Positions 41,719 to 53,003 of a DNA stretch of 64,000 nt are shown here, piece by piece; position 1 is the first letter of the stretch; every line of letters starts with the position of its first letter. Under the pieces are notes generated by a model that saw only the letters and a list, made by a program, of their open reading frames with translations, was not told the DNA's origin and searched no databases. The position numbers were made by a program, and so were the translations under genes. Origin of the DNA: Chara braunii (taxonomy: Eukaryota > Streptophyta > Charophyceae > Charales > Characeae); the NCBI GenBank assembly GCA_003427395.1, contig BFEA01000354.1:1184727-1248726 (forward strand). The letters are read 5' to 3'.

Positions 41719-42120
41719 TTACCTCCTGGCTAGATCAACCAAGTCACCCCAACAAGAGCCGTTCGTGAGAGGGAAAGAGACTGGTGACCTGGAGTAGTCC
41801 GCGTAGAGCTTAGGTTCAAAGCTACGGATTAGCTTTGTGCCAATCTCATCCAACTCCCGCTCTCTCTCTTCTAGATGTTTGGCTGGTGAGATCCAGACTA
41901 AGTCAAAATGCTCATGGGTTTCCCTGCCCTTCTTCACATAGAGTCTCAGGTCATGAATGACACCTGCTGCAAAATCAATGAGAACTACAAAGACGAATAG
42001 GTCCCCTTGCTTGAAGTCAATTGCACTGACATACCAGTATTGGAAAACATCTTTGGTAGCAATCCTGTTGAGGCTGATAAAAACTAACTCACCGACTGGA
42101 AATGAGGTGATGGTGCTCAT
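41719..42120 (-). CDS. Unrecognised protein-like ORF (133 aa)
   Basis: I do not recognise this protein. Unlike most frames here it has balanced, protein-like composition. An N-terminal hydrophobic/aromatic part (residues 10-55, including GELVFISLNRIATKD and FVFVVLIDFAAGVIHDLRL) is followed by a charged stretch (KKGRETHEHF, EERERELDEIGTKL) and a Ser/Pro-containing tail. It starts at an ATG and ends at TAA. The last codons read AGG-AGG-TAA on a sequence AG|GTAAAT, so the apparent stop may lie in an intron after a splice donor, making this a first exon. It sits between a decayed LTR and a long LTR, so it could be a host exon or a fragment carried by an element. No function is proposed. Confidence 0.35.
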   Translation of the reverse strand: MSTITSFPVGELVFISLNRIATKDVFQYWYVSAIDFKQGDLFVFVVLIDFAAGVIHDLRLYVKKGRETHEHFDLVWISPAKHLEERERELDEIGTKLIRSFEPKLYADYSRSPVSFPLTNGSCWGDLVDLARR

Positions 42121-42124
42121 GTGT

Positions 42125-42824
42125 CAGGATGAATGTTGAGGATTGATCTGAGTAATGATGAATCCTGACTGACGATGATATGCTAGTGTAGAAAATAGCC
42201 CCTTCAACTAGATATCACTGACAAAAATACTGATTGAGTGGCACTGACTTGTTGCAATGATTGGGTGAAACTCATTAATTAGTGTCCTGGAAAATCTTCA
42301 AGAGAAAATCTGAGTTTTGATGTGTACGAGCTTAGCCCTGACCCGCTTAATCGTCCCCAAGTATGACCCCGTGCTGTGCAACTTTCCGCTACGATCTTGG
42401 AATTGGAAGCCATATTCGATATATTTATCCTTGCTGACTCATTGCGTTGCCTCAAGCTTAACGTCTAATTTTCACTTGTGAGTACAAATCCGAAAACATA
42501 GAGCCAGTCTTATACAATGAAAGGTCACTCTGACAAAAACTGAGAGAGAGGTGTGCCCCCACTTAGCACTGCAATTTAGGCACGGTCCTCTCCGGTGCTC
42601 GAACATTCGACTTGAGTTTTGGGAGTTGCTAATCCCATACAAGAGATTCCGCCTCAGTTGAATTGTATAATGATTAATTACGTAATTTTGTCTCAGGGCT
42701 ATAGGGTTTGCTTGCTGAGTAGACCAAGGAAAACTCAATGACCTACCGGGCCCTGGGCAATTGTCTATATGTCAGTATTTTAGGCCTGTGGCCCTGCAGA
42801 TTGAAAAACAAATGCAAGGGCCGT
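42125..42824. other. Region upstream of the ORF on the minus strand
   Basis: Would hold the promoter if the 41,719-42,120 ORF is real; no TATA-type or other site stands out. The 88-codon minus frame (42,472-42,738) is Cys/Arg-rich and unrecognised. Confidence 0.3.
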
Positions 42825-45436
42825 TGTCGGTACGAATACCCTTACAAAGGTATCTGCCCTGGTTTTTGCAAGCGACAAAAAATAAGTTTGTTTTAAAATT
42901 TAGGTACCGCCGGAGGCGAGGCTATGTCTGTGGTTCGCATTGGCTGGATGATTGACTAGAGAAGAGAGTGTGTGGGCATGCGGATTTGAGGCGCACGTGA
43001 TTTTGTTATTTTGATGATGAATGAAAAACCGACGTGATAGCCGACCCAATTTTTTTTTAATATTAAATCAGGATTAAAAAGATTAGGTCTCGTTGAACGA
43101 TGCACTTGTCCGTGACTTGGGCGTACGTGCGGAGGGCGATATTGACTGTGCGTCGCGCAGTATCCCTTTATTTAGGCGTCCGTCAAAACTAAACCCAGTC
43201 TTGGGCCTAGCACTGTTGATTACGGCATCAGACTTTCATCTGAGAGACTCAAGGATCGAGGTCGAGCAGCGACGACGCAAGGGTATTGGAGTGGCGTGAA
43301 GGGGTCGAGGGATTGAGAGCCCGACGGGGCTATCCCCTCTTTGTTTTGTCGTCGGCGATGTCAAGGTGGGTGCTAGCATTTTCTTTTGCCTCGCTCGTCA
43401 TATTCTGATGATTAGAAGTTCTAAATATTTTATTATTTATTGTCATATTATTATTATTTGGCGCTGGCGCTCCTTGGCTCAGACACGACGCCGGATTTAG
43501 AGGTCACCACAATGGTCGAGGACCTTGAGCGCACGCCTACTTTGTTTGATTTATGGGTTTAGGCGCGTCTGGGATGTTGGGGAAGGACCTTGGTCCCACC
43601 ATCTTGAGACGCGGACCGAGGAGTTTAATGTGCATGTGAGCCGGCGGGTGATTTGCCCCGAGGCGGAAGAGGCCTGGGTGGCGCGGACCCTTTGTGGGCG
43701 TACTGCCCACCAACCTTGAGTCTGCAACTGGAGGTTTTGAGTGTGAGCGTACCCGCTGGGACACAAAAGAAGTAGGGTTGTGCCTGGGTAGGGCGGCCCA
43801 GAGCACCGAGGACGGGTTCGCGGCGGTTCTGTCTGCGCAATGTGCCTAGCAAGAGCAAGCAAGAGAACACTGTGAGGAGGTCGCTGCAGCGGTTGCTTAC
43901 ATGTGGAACCTTTCCCCACGCCGACCTTCAAAGTTTGCCTCTGAATGCTGCTATTACCGTTGAGGTCCGCACCGAGCTTGTCTTACCCAAGCCCATGCTT
44001 AGGCTCTACAGTAGGGATGCGTCCTCTGACTCTTCAGGGAGCTAGGGCCGCACCTACGACCGGGTATGGGACGCGAGCCCCGACGCTATCCGTCTTCGGG
44101 GCTGGTCAGACTCAACAGGTAAGTGCTCTACACTCCTGAGCGAATGTCCAACCCCTCCCTACCACCGGCCTACTGATGGTGTCAGTTGATGCGTAGGCGG
44201 TGTTTGGCCAAATGCGCAGTTTTGCGGCCGATCAGGCGAGGAAGAAAGACAACGGGGGAGGATGAGGAGTTAGAGCGAGAGGAACCTGGCGCTGAATTGG
44301 GCCGGATGCATGTGGAGGAGAGGTGAAGGTGACAGGCGCGAGAAGATGGTGAGTGTGAGCGGGAGGGCGATGGGATAGTTTGTCTCACTCGTTTCTTGAT
44401 AGAAACGATTGGACGAAGGGTCGACTCTGACATTTTGGGCCAAGGCGACCACGGTGGAGTTAGTTTGGCTATGGAGTTAGTAAAAATGAAGTTATATGGG
44501 AAATTGACTGCGAGGAGCTATGGCGGAGAGTGAAGACGTGGGAAGGGGAAATTGATGTATCTCGGTCATACCTTGAACGATTTCGTCGAAGCAAAGCTCG
44601 AAACGAGGGATTTGAGGGAAGGCGAATGTAGTGGTAACGTTAATTTTAGCACAGGGTGAGTACTACAGACTGCGCATGGGAAGAGAAAAATTCCTTTTTA
44701 CGAAAATATCGATGTATTTTTCCGTGTTTTAGCGGAAAATTCATTTGTTCGCTTCTGACGAATACTGCGTAGTGAGGCACAACTCGCAGGCGCAACTTTA
44801 ACTTCTTGTCTCCTTCGTATTCAACGACCGACTCGCCATAGTGATTACGTACACTAAGGAGCGGAAGCAGAGCGAGTAGGGAGGCCGAGATCGGGGCCAA
44901 GGAAGAAAGGGGGATAACCGGTTTGGAGCCTGCGCGAGGGGGATGATGGAGGCGGGTTCAAAGACGGGGCGGTAGACCTGACGTCGTGAATACAAAGGGT
45001 ACGAGCGGAGGATCAGTTTCAAAGTAATGGTGTACATCTCTGCTTTCTAGCGGAGGATTCACCTCGGGTTTGCTCATCCTATAGAAAGAGAGAGAGATGC
45101 TCGTGTGCAGGACTGTGTGAACCCTCCCACGATCTAGTGGGATATTCATTCGCATTTATTGTATGAAGTAAATCGTTCAGCTCCTCACAATCGTCTTGTT
45201 CATCTTCGTGGTCGTCATTAGTATCCCACTGCTCGCCATCAAGCTCGTTGCCAATGGCGGTGCACCTTTCTATGTTCTAAAGTGACCAGCCGACGAGTTG
45301 TTGAGCATTCGGGCGAGCTAACGGACACGAAACATGAGATTATGCAGACGTCTCAAAGGACTGACTAGCGGGACGGACTGAGGGTTGAGCTGTCGTGCCC
45401 GATAGGTGTTCCACCATCAGATAAGGGGGTTCACCG

Positions 45437-45550
45437 TGCACTTTCACTCGTTTTAGCGAGAGGCAAATTATCATTTCCCGCAGTTTGTGAGAATGCACGT
45501 TCACTCGTTTTAGCGAGAGGCAAATTCTCATTTCCCGCAGTTTGTGAGAA
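45437..45550 (+). repeat. 57-bp tandem duplication
   Basis: Two adjacent copies differing at two positions. Each has a CTCG/CGAG hairpin. The second also has AAATTCTCA/TGAGAATTT arms that pair perfectly, where the first has AAATTATCA/TGAGAATGC. It lies within the long LTR. Confidence 0.9.
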
Positions 45551-46279
45551 TTTGGGCGATCAGGCCATTGGCACTCATTGCTACGATCAAGTCTAGGTGC
45601 TCCTACAGACATGGCTAGAGTTGGTGGGTTGTGAGCTCCTTACTGATCCTATGGGTGATGGCGTCCAAATACTTTTTACTCTGTAGAGCACTAAAGGGCC
45701 TATCTCTGATATTGGCGCACTTTTGCAGGCAAGGTCTGACCTGGAATATATTGTATCTTTGAAGAAACTGCAGTTATGACCGTGGAGCAGTGACGACTGT
45801 TGTAAGTTATTAGTACCTTGGACTGTTGGGGCAGGGGCTATCGACCCTTTGACATTACGGAGCGCACTTGCTGTGACTTCCGGTACAAAGGTGAATTGCG
45901 GAGGTCATCACGTGGACTTGGCAGCGGTCTGCATAGGTGGTTATGCATACACAGCAATTGCTGTTGTAGAGCGACAAAGCAGGTGGCTGTGTTGCTGCAG
46001 TTTAGCTGTTGATTTTGCCACGTTCTGCACACTATGTGTGGTCATGCGCTGCACTGACTTTTAATATACCTTGGTTGGGCGGCTCTATACAGCAGCTTGG
46101 GGGAATTGAGTCAGGGATTCAGGGGGAATTGTGACCCGGCTACGCCGGCGGATAGTGTATTTGGGGAAGTGATTGAGCCCAAATAAGGGGGAGGTCCCTG
46201 CTGCGCTTTAGAGAGTCATCGGGAAGGGTCAATCGCTGGTGGTTTAGCTTCAGTTGACCAAGTTGTTGTTTGTTTTAGC

Positions 46280-46542
46280 CATCATTGCGGGGCCCTCAGA
46301 CGCATGAAGATTACAAGGCCCTCTCCTGGGAGTTGAGTCTGTCCCCCTCTTGTATCTCGAGAGTCTGAAACCCTTTTTCCTGTCTTTCTTACTCTCGGTC
46401 TAATCCTGTTCAGAAAGAAAGGCTGCAGGCGGGATTGCAACCCGTAGGACCCCAGCAAGACTCTGTGGGGAGTCAGCCTACTGATTGTGGGAGCCCTGCC
46501 GGAACTCAGGAGGAGTTATGGAGGCAGAGAACTGAGAGGTAA
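46280..46542 (+). repeat. LTR block with GACTC hairpin, copy 2
   Basis: Same landmarks as 14,700-14,966, including the end 'gagaactgagag' followed by GTAACC. Confidence 0.55.
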
Positions 46543-46800
46543 CCATTGCTCTCCTTCTATAACCCTGTCATAACCCCTATCTGTATTTCTTGTTATGTTT
46601 TGATTGAGTATATTGTCTGCATCCCTACTTTGACTTTCAGTTTGACTTTTTGACAAACCAGACTTAATAAAGGAATGTTTGTGCAATGTCAGTTTCAGTT
46701 TCATTGTTTGACTGAAAGCAGATTGTGGGATTGCATCTGAGGGAAGAATGAAAGGAAGACAATATTGTTTATCTGATTGAGTCAATCAAAGGTTGGACAA

Positions 46801-47519
46801 GTCTCCATAAGTTTGGGGAGACCCAGTGCTATGTTTATTTTTGATTGCTTGGAGAACCAGACATGTTCCATAAGTTTGGGTGGTCTGGTTGCTCAAACGT
46901 GTGAGGGCTGACTGTGATTGACTTTTCATGGACCAAACGTGTCCCATAAGTTTGGGTGGCTTGGTCGCCTTGTTTATTTTGTTTTTTTTTTCAGTTTCTT
47001 TTCGGTTATGAACGAGGAGGTCTTAGCATGTTTCATAAGTTTGGGTGGCTCAGCCTCTTCCTGCTTTGGCCTTAAGGGAAAAAATCAGGTAGATGACCGG
47101 ACATGCTCCATAAGTTTGGGTGGTCTTGGTCCTATATCACGCACATGCTAGAACCAAAAGACTATAACTTCGCTATACCTTATTATTATTTTATCTATGA
47201 ACAGGCTAGTCAGAAAGTGTTCCATAAGCTTGGGTGGTCTGACTATAGCTTATCATAAATTGAAGAGAGTATTAACTAAGAATAAATTTGTGGTACAAAG
47301 GGGCAGACTGAATCTCGAGCTAAAGATGATCGGTTCAATTATATGCTACCTCAAAAGACTAAGTGCAAATAATTATATAAAACTGAGATACTTAAACAGT
47401 TCAGGGCGATTAGGGTAGCCTAGTCACATGCCCAAAGAAGGAAAAAGTTGTTGTGCCTTGTGTTTGTGTATACTAAATGGTTGAGCTAGACATGTTCTAT
47501 AAGTTTGGGTGGTCTAGCT
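46801..47519 (+). repeat. CATAAGTTTGGG hairpin array, copy 2 (7 hairpins)
   Basis: Stems: GTCTCC/GGAGAC (46,801-46,822), AACCAGAC/GTCTGGTT (46,855-46,890, perfect where copy 1 has a G-T), GACCAA/TTGGTC (46,931-46,966), GAGGAGGT/GCCTCTTC with G-T pairs (47,013-47,059), GACCGG/TTGGTC with G-T pairs (47,095-47,131), TAGTCAGA/TCTGACTA (47,207-47,245) and AGCTAGAC/GTCTAGCT (47,484-47,519). Between the last two lies the 'aaaagactaagtgcaaataattatataaaact' segment shared by all copies. Confidence 0.8.
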
Positions 47520-47799
47520 TTATGCCCTATGTAAGATGGATATAAAGGGATAAATCATTGAAAGACTATGAATTATTGTTTGACAAGGTTGACTTTGGGC
47601 TAGTGAGAGTACTTATATTTGTGGTTTGGCCTTTCATGTGGTTGAATGAGGTTACTACTTGGTCAGAATTTCGGTTTGACGGGTAGTTGCTTTAGATGCT
47701 CGCTACGTGCTAAAGCGATAGGAGGTAGTTTCAATTCCTGCATTTTCTGAGCTAAGTTTTTTTTACTTAGGTCAATTTTTTCATTTTAAGGGATATTTT

Positions 47800-48370
47800 T
47801 TTTTATACTTGGTCTTGTATAAATCTTGGTAAGTCACTTTCTTTACAGGAAGTGCTGCCGAAATTTCTACAAAACCAAGGAGTTAGTCAAATTTTGGTTT
47901 TCAAAAGTTCAGTTTGTCTAAAGTATATTAACGACTTAGTAAAAATCTGAGAAGTCTCATTTTTTAAAGGGAGTGTTGTCCAAATTTTTGCTAATTCAAA
48001 GAGTTAGACAAAATTGAACTTTGAAAAGTCAAAGTTATTTTCTAAATTTTTGAACTTAGCTTCGTATAAATTTTGGAATAACACTTTCTATATGGGAAGC
48101 GCTGCCAAAATTTCTACAAATCTAAGGGGTCAATTGAACTTTGTCCTAAGTCGAATTCAAGTCTGGCTTCTGAATTTCTTGTCTGACTTAGTATAAATCT
48201 GGAAGTACCTTTCTAAAGGAGATGCTGCCCAAATTTTTACTAATTCAAAGAGTTAGACAAAATTTGACTTTCCAGAATTAGAGTTTGGTTTTTGTTTTCA
48301 TATTTGGGTTATTATAAATTCTGAGAAGGCACTTCTCCTACAAGAAGCGTTGCCAAAATTTTCTTAGTCT
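47800..48370 (+). repeat. AAATTTT/GCTGCC motif series in LTR copy 2
   Basis: Four or five units of about 100-130 bp. Each consists of 'gggaagtgctgccgaaatttct(a)c', 'accaaggagttagtcaaatttt', and 'tagtataaatctgg'. Related series occur at 16,190-16,400, 23,740-24,060, 26,600-27,240 (-), 34,900-35,700 and 59,620-59,900. Confidence 0.6.
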
Positions 48371-49204
48371 AGCGGAGTTAGATTATATTTTGACAGGTGG
48401 CGACTCTGGCAATCCACCCTGAATAAGGGAGATGCTGCCATAGGTCTGCCTTGCGTTGGACATTGGTTTAGAGGCAGACCTAGGTTTAGCTTGTAGAAGA
48501 GTCTTAGGTGAGAATGTGTTATGAAGCTGTATTCTCCATACATTTATGAATTTAGCTTGGGGATTGGTCTGTCTTGTTTTACAGGTCTTCTTGATCGATT
48601 GATTCAGGATTTGAGCTAGATTCAACTTGATCCCACAAGGATTGTCTTCGGTTACCACTGATAACAGGTCGGTTGCCGATTCATCGGTCTACGACTTAAC
48701 TCCAATTCATCCTCAATACTCAACCTAAAAGGCTTTAGCCTGATGATTTTTATTGTTTTATTAAGGTTTACACCCGGACTTTTATTGAATGGTCATTTAA
48801 CAAAGGTACTGAATATTTAATTGTGGGAGGTTGGACAAAGGTTGGGGATTGCATGGTTAAAGCGAGGGATATTAGCATAGAGAATGGTTGAAGTTGACTC
48901 TGTGTACTGTGTGGACTTTTGGTTGACTCTTTGATGTGATTGCATGTATGTTATGTGGTTCAGACTTTGGATTTGACTGCTTGCGATCACACACATATAT
49001 ATGACTATCAGGAGTCCCACTGTGATTGTGAAAAGTGATCATCACATACTTATTTTCCTCTTTATATATATACAAATATATATCTATGTTGGCAGTTCGC
49101 GTGGCCTAAGGAGCCCACGCTTAAGGGTTTAATTGGGGTCGAGGCTGAGAAAGGAAGGGAAGTTTCCTCCATTCACTGATTGTTTGTTTTTTAGAGATTT
49201 TTTA

Positions 49205-49560
49205 GTCGGACGTTGGTCCTGGGCCTGGATTCGAAGTCCTTGTCCATTACATCCCAGGTCCTAGACTCTGTGTGGAAGAGATCACCCCCCGCGCAGAGCC
49301 TATTTGCCCTGCCACCGGGACACTCAGCCTAAAAGTCGGAGTGCCGCGGAGGCTGCACGACTGTTCCTTCAGTCGTGCAATATCGTTAAGGGGTAGACCC
49401 TCACGATACTTCGAGTTTGACACTTGAGTGTCATAAGTGGTACTCGAATCCACGAGGGACCGCTTGGTTATAGGCACTACATAGCACGGCATCATTGCGA
49501 CTGCTTGCAAATTTATGCATTGCTAGTTGATATGGGAAGGCCCTGCGTCCGCGCGGTTTT
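49205..49560 (+). repeat. LTR distal block, copy 2, with a different hairpin set
   Basis: Homologous flanks ('cggacgttggtcc...' and 'catagcacggcatcattgcga') to 16,815-17,180. The middle now holds TGCACGACTG/CAGTCGTGCA (49,354-49,379), TATCGT/ACGATA (about 49,380-49,410) and TTCGAGT/ACTCGAA enclosing GACACT/AGTGTC (about 49,410-49,450). Confidence 0.6.
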
Positions 49561-49794
49561 ATACAACTCTCACTCGCGTCGCCCATCCGATTTTTCGCAC
49601 CGGTGAGTTATGGGGTGGATACTAAGGAACTAGAAGTGTTGTCGCGTTGTTTGTTCTGTGTCGTTTTGTACATGTGCGTGCACGTGGGTGTTTTAATTTT
49701 TATGTCTGTAGAGTGGTGTACTCATGGTGTGTGGGAAACCTCCTAGTCGATCGACGACGAATCACGCTTGGGACCTCTCCGATAGAGGCGTAAA

Positions 49795-50058
49795 ACCGTG
49801 CGTACCCCCTATGCCACAGCGAATGAGAAACGCCCACCGAAGGGAGGTGACAACTCTCGTAAGGTGGAGGTAAGTCGTGCCTCTCGTAGGCCCTATCCTG
49901 TCGTAGGGGCTCGTGANAGGTATGGCTGGCGCACTCGGTCGGAGTGGCTTGCGGAAGCTCCATGTGTATTCGCGATGAGGATCAGGCCGACTCTTGCGTG
50001 ACATGGTCGGGAGGGTCCAGCCCCGTTTCGTGCCGTGCCAGAGCGATGCGCTCGACAC
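49795..50058 (+). repeat. LTR terminal block, copy 2
   Basis: CCACC/GGTGG and GGGAG/CTCTC arms around GGTGACA, AG|GTAAGT at 49,868-49,875, one ambiguous base at 49,917, end CGACA at 50,058. It lacks part of the block present in copies 1 and 3 ('ccacctctacgattgcagctgatcagctttc'). Confidence 0.65.
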
Positions 50059-50305
50059 AGTGTAGCTCAGGCCCTGGGCATATAGCGAAGTTGCCAATGA
50101 GTCTGATAGGGGCAGTTCGGGTCATTTCAGCGTACCCCTGTGTTTTAGGCGTATCTAACGATATACCCAAACTTTTAGGGGTATTTCAACAACTTCCAAA
50201 AAGAAAATAAAATGTAGTAAGCTGCTAAGTCCATAAAATTCTCGTAAAAGGTAAAAGAATAGTACGTCATTTGAGCTGGACACGCAGCTGGATATGACTG
50301 CTCAC

Positions 50306-50307
<2 letters not shown>

Positions 50308-50338
<31 letters not shown>

Positions 50339-51193
50339 CAAGGAAACTCTACTCATTCTTATTACCACACAAAAAGGGAGGCCGGGAATTCGTGAACAAA
50401 CCACCCGGGATGAAAGGAAAAACAATACTGGGACCATTACCCAACTTAGGTGTAGGCCTTGGGATACTGTAGTCTAGTAGCAGAATGGTCAAATTTGAAC
50501 CGCGGCCCTGACTCATCCCAACCCTGGGAAAAGAAAAATCGCCACCAAGGCCTCGAAAAGCCGAACACAAACCACAATAAGAAAGCTAAAGAAGAAGAGT
50601 CACCAAAACGAATACAAATTTTAAAAGGAGTTAAGTCCTACTCAAAACACCCTAACCTAGTGAATTCAAAACTATATATCCTAAACTAATCATTGTAACA
50701 GTAACTTGAACCACCTAAATACAGTAGGGAGCAAAGGCTCCAAAACAACAAACCAGGTGCACTCCCTCCGCCTACTGTTTCCTTTGCCAGCCTACTGCAG
50801 CTGAGATGACTGAGTGATCAGGTACCTCCCTCTAAACTACGCAGTAAATAACCAGGGGTCTAAAACTAGCTTACCGTTTACAATGTTGGCCAAAGCGCTG
50901 TGAAGGCACCATGTCTGTCTAAACCACGCCATGCCTGTCTGAGGTGATTTCTCCATCTTTCTCCTCCAATTTGCCTGCATGGCTAGTCTCCATTGTGAGA
51001 CGAAGGTTGACCGCATCTGTTTGTTAGACCATTCCCGACCCTCAAAGACACAGTTGTTTCTGTGACGCCCTAGCCTCACACCTAACGCGACTTCCTGATC
51101 GGAGTGTGAGTGGGCCTGAAAGTGTGAAAAGGGGTGTGCCAAGGATTTTTTAGAAAGTGGGGGTGGAGTCTCAGGTCGGAACTGAAATCTCAT
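50308..51193 (-). mobile_element. 3' end of a LINE-like element with poly(A)
   Basis: On the minus strand an ORF remnant (51,193-50,837) is followed by about 500 bp without a long frame and then by a 31-base T-run on the plus strand (50,308-50,338), that is, a poly(A) tail. This arrangement (5'-truncated, C-terminal coding part, 3' UTR, poly(A)) is typical of non-LTR retrotransposons. Target-site duplications were not found by eye. Confidence 0.45.
50837..51193 (-). pseudogene. Possible LINE ORF2 C-terminal fragment
   Basis: 118 residues from an internal Met. The frame stays open further upstream (RLSSCIRIFETCH) to at least about 51,260. The segment VALGVRLGRHRNNCVFEGREWS resembles the stretch after the zf-RVT cysteines in plant LINE ORF2 proteins, where a 'W-x-x-RN-x-x-VF-x-G' pattern is usual. 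Downstream residues WRLAMQANWRRKME and a hydrophobic end fit the usual C-terminus. No catalytic residues remain. Family assignment is inference from pattern only. Confidence 0.4.
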
Positions 51194-51264
51194 GTGGCAA
51201 GTTTCAAAGATACGAATGCAAGAGGATAGGCGTGGGTCGAAGTTTGTTCTCGTGCTTCTAAGCG

Positions 51265-52408
51265 TGGGTCCACCACCTCTGCGTGTTTTGTCGTCTGGGT
51301 CGGACTCGTATTTGGTGCACGGACGGGACGCTATGGCTATCGCGCTGTCTGACCACTTGTTGGCGTCGTGCGTCGTTGGTCTCGGAATCCGACGCGGCCG
51401 GCCTTAGCCGAAGGCTATATACCCGTCGTTCTTCCTCCGAGCGAGTTCGTTGGATAAACCTGGAGGCTCGGTACTCGCGGTCTTGCAAGCACTTTGAGCA
51501 CGGGGGCTGGGGCCAATATGGAGCGATTGCGCATCAAGGGATGATGGTCGGCGAATGGAAGGGCAGTATGCGATGGTAGGGAGGGAAGTCGGTTTCCATA
51601 ATAATTACTCCCGGTTCCGCGACAAGGTGACACATATACGAGCTGGGGAATTCCAGGTGGTGGGGAATGCGCTCTCAAGCTCGATCGATATCCCACTCGC
51701 AGATGCGCTCGTTTCCCACCGGGTAGGGAAATTCCGGAAGTTCTCTCGTCGATCATGCAGACAAATACACGTGCTCCCAATACTCTCGAAATGTCGGATG
51801 TCTCCGACACTCAAGATCAATAATACGAAAAGTCGGAAAAGGGAGTTCAATATTCATGCTGTGGGGTGAGGCGGAAACTCAGTCATTCGAAAAGTTGGAC
51901 CGAGCACAGACACTTGCAGACACACGTGTAGGCCGCGTCTCCTGATCGGGCTTACACGTGCGTGCAGAAGGCCTGCCCTTCGGTCAAATGGACAATGACC
52001 AATGACCCACGTCTCATACGCGCTGGCCTGTTAACCGAGGGTGGATAGTCCGATCATCTAGCATGCTTATTTAATTTCGACAGTCAAATACCCATCGTTC
52101 ACGCGTCTAATTTTATGCATACATAAACAAAAAAAAAGGTGACAATTATTCATGCATTAAGATCGTACAAAATTCGATCGTAGGCAATTAACCAATCGAT
52201 GGCGCCCATCCTTATAGAGGGAAAAACAATATAGAGGGAAGAACAGAGTGGGAGAAGCAGTCATGCATCAATCAATAGAAACAAACAAAGACAAGATCTG
52301 AGATGTCGATCGAAAGAAACAAAGGTGACTTGCACCGGATACCAAAATTGTTCAGAAGGAAAGCAGAAGAATGAAAATGACTCAGAGGGGAAGCTCATCG
52401 CACACCTC
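51265..52408. other. Spacer without recognisable gene
   Basis: Overlapping Ser/Arg-rich frames on both strands (51,283-51,869) show no domain. A CACGTGTA/TACACGTG hairpin lies at about 51,923-51,961. No LTR landmark recognised. Confidence 0.35.
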
Positions 52409-52678
52409 NNNNNNNNNNNNNNNNNNNNNNNNNNNNNNNNNNNNNNNNNNNNNNNNNNNNNNNNNNNNNNNNNNNNNNNNNNNNNNNNNNNNNNNNNNNN
52501 NNNNNNNNNNNNNNNNNNNNNNNNNNNNNNNNNNNNNNNNNNNNNNNNNNNNNNNNNNNNNNNNNNNNNNNNNNNNNNNNNNNNNNNNNNNNNNNNNNNN
52601 NNNNNNNNNNNNNNNNNNNNNNNNNNNNNNNNNNNNNNNNNNNNNNNNNNNNNNNNNNNNNNNNNNNNNNNNNNNNNN
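52409..52678. other. Assembly gap (270 N)
   Basis: Unknown sequence, bounded on the right by a CT microsatellite. Confidence 1.

Positions 52679-52721
<43 letters not shown>
52679..52721. repeat. (CT)n microsatellite
   Basis: Uninterrupted CT dinucleotides directly after the gap. Confidence 0.95.
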
Positions 52722-52725
<4 letters not shown>

Positions 52726-53003
52726 ATCACCCCGATGCGGGCAGTCCGTCGTCCCACACCCACACAGAGTTGTCACCCCGCTTGATCCAAGCATGCAAGC
52801 CAGGTTCGCCCATGTGCCACAATCCGTTGCGGCCCCACTTCTACCCCGCACGCTTCGCATCAACTCATCAAATCGCCCAACTCTCTACTCACGTGCCAAC
52901 TTCCTCTTGTTAACCGATCCTCTCGACCACGCTAGTTTCCAAAGTTCTTAGAGAGGGAGTTAATCACGCTTACATAATTTATAACATGCATGCGTATGCG
53001 CGC

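Larger units (their letters stand above)
42825..50058 (+). mobile_element. Very long LTR, copy 2 (probable solo LTR)
   Basis: Begins TGTCGG at 42,825 with an imperfect ATACC/GGTAT palindrome (42,836-42,853) and ends GCGCTCGACA at 50,058, so the ends are TGTCG...CGACA. In order: ATT/TTATT-rich part, 'cccaccaaccttgagtctgc' (about 43,707), GA-rich leader (44,200-44,620), CTG-rich part (45,730-46,080), GCGGGGCCCT block, hairpin array, GCTGCC motifs, ATAACAGGTCGG landmark (48,662), distal and terminal blocks. About 7.2 kb is exceptional for an LTR, and nested insertions may inflate it. No primer-binding site follows and no clear polypurine tract precedes, which suggests a solo LTR. Target-site duplications were not found. 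Confidence 0.55.

Noticed and set aside
52261-52951. Frames of about 200 codons at 52.3-52.9 kb
   Set aside because: They cross a 270-base gap and a CT repeat.
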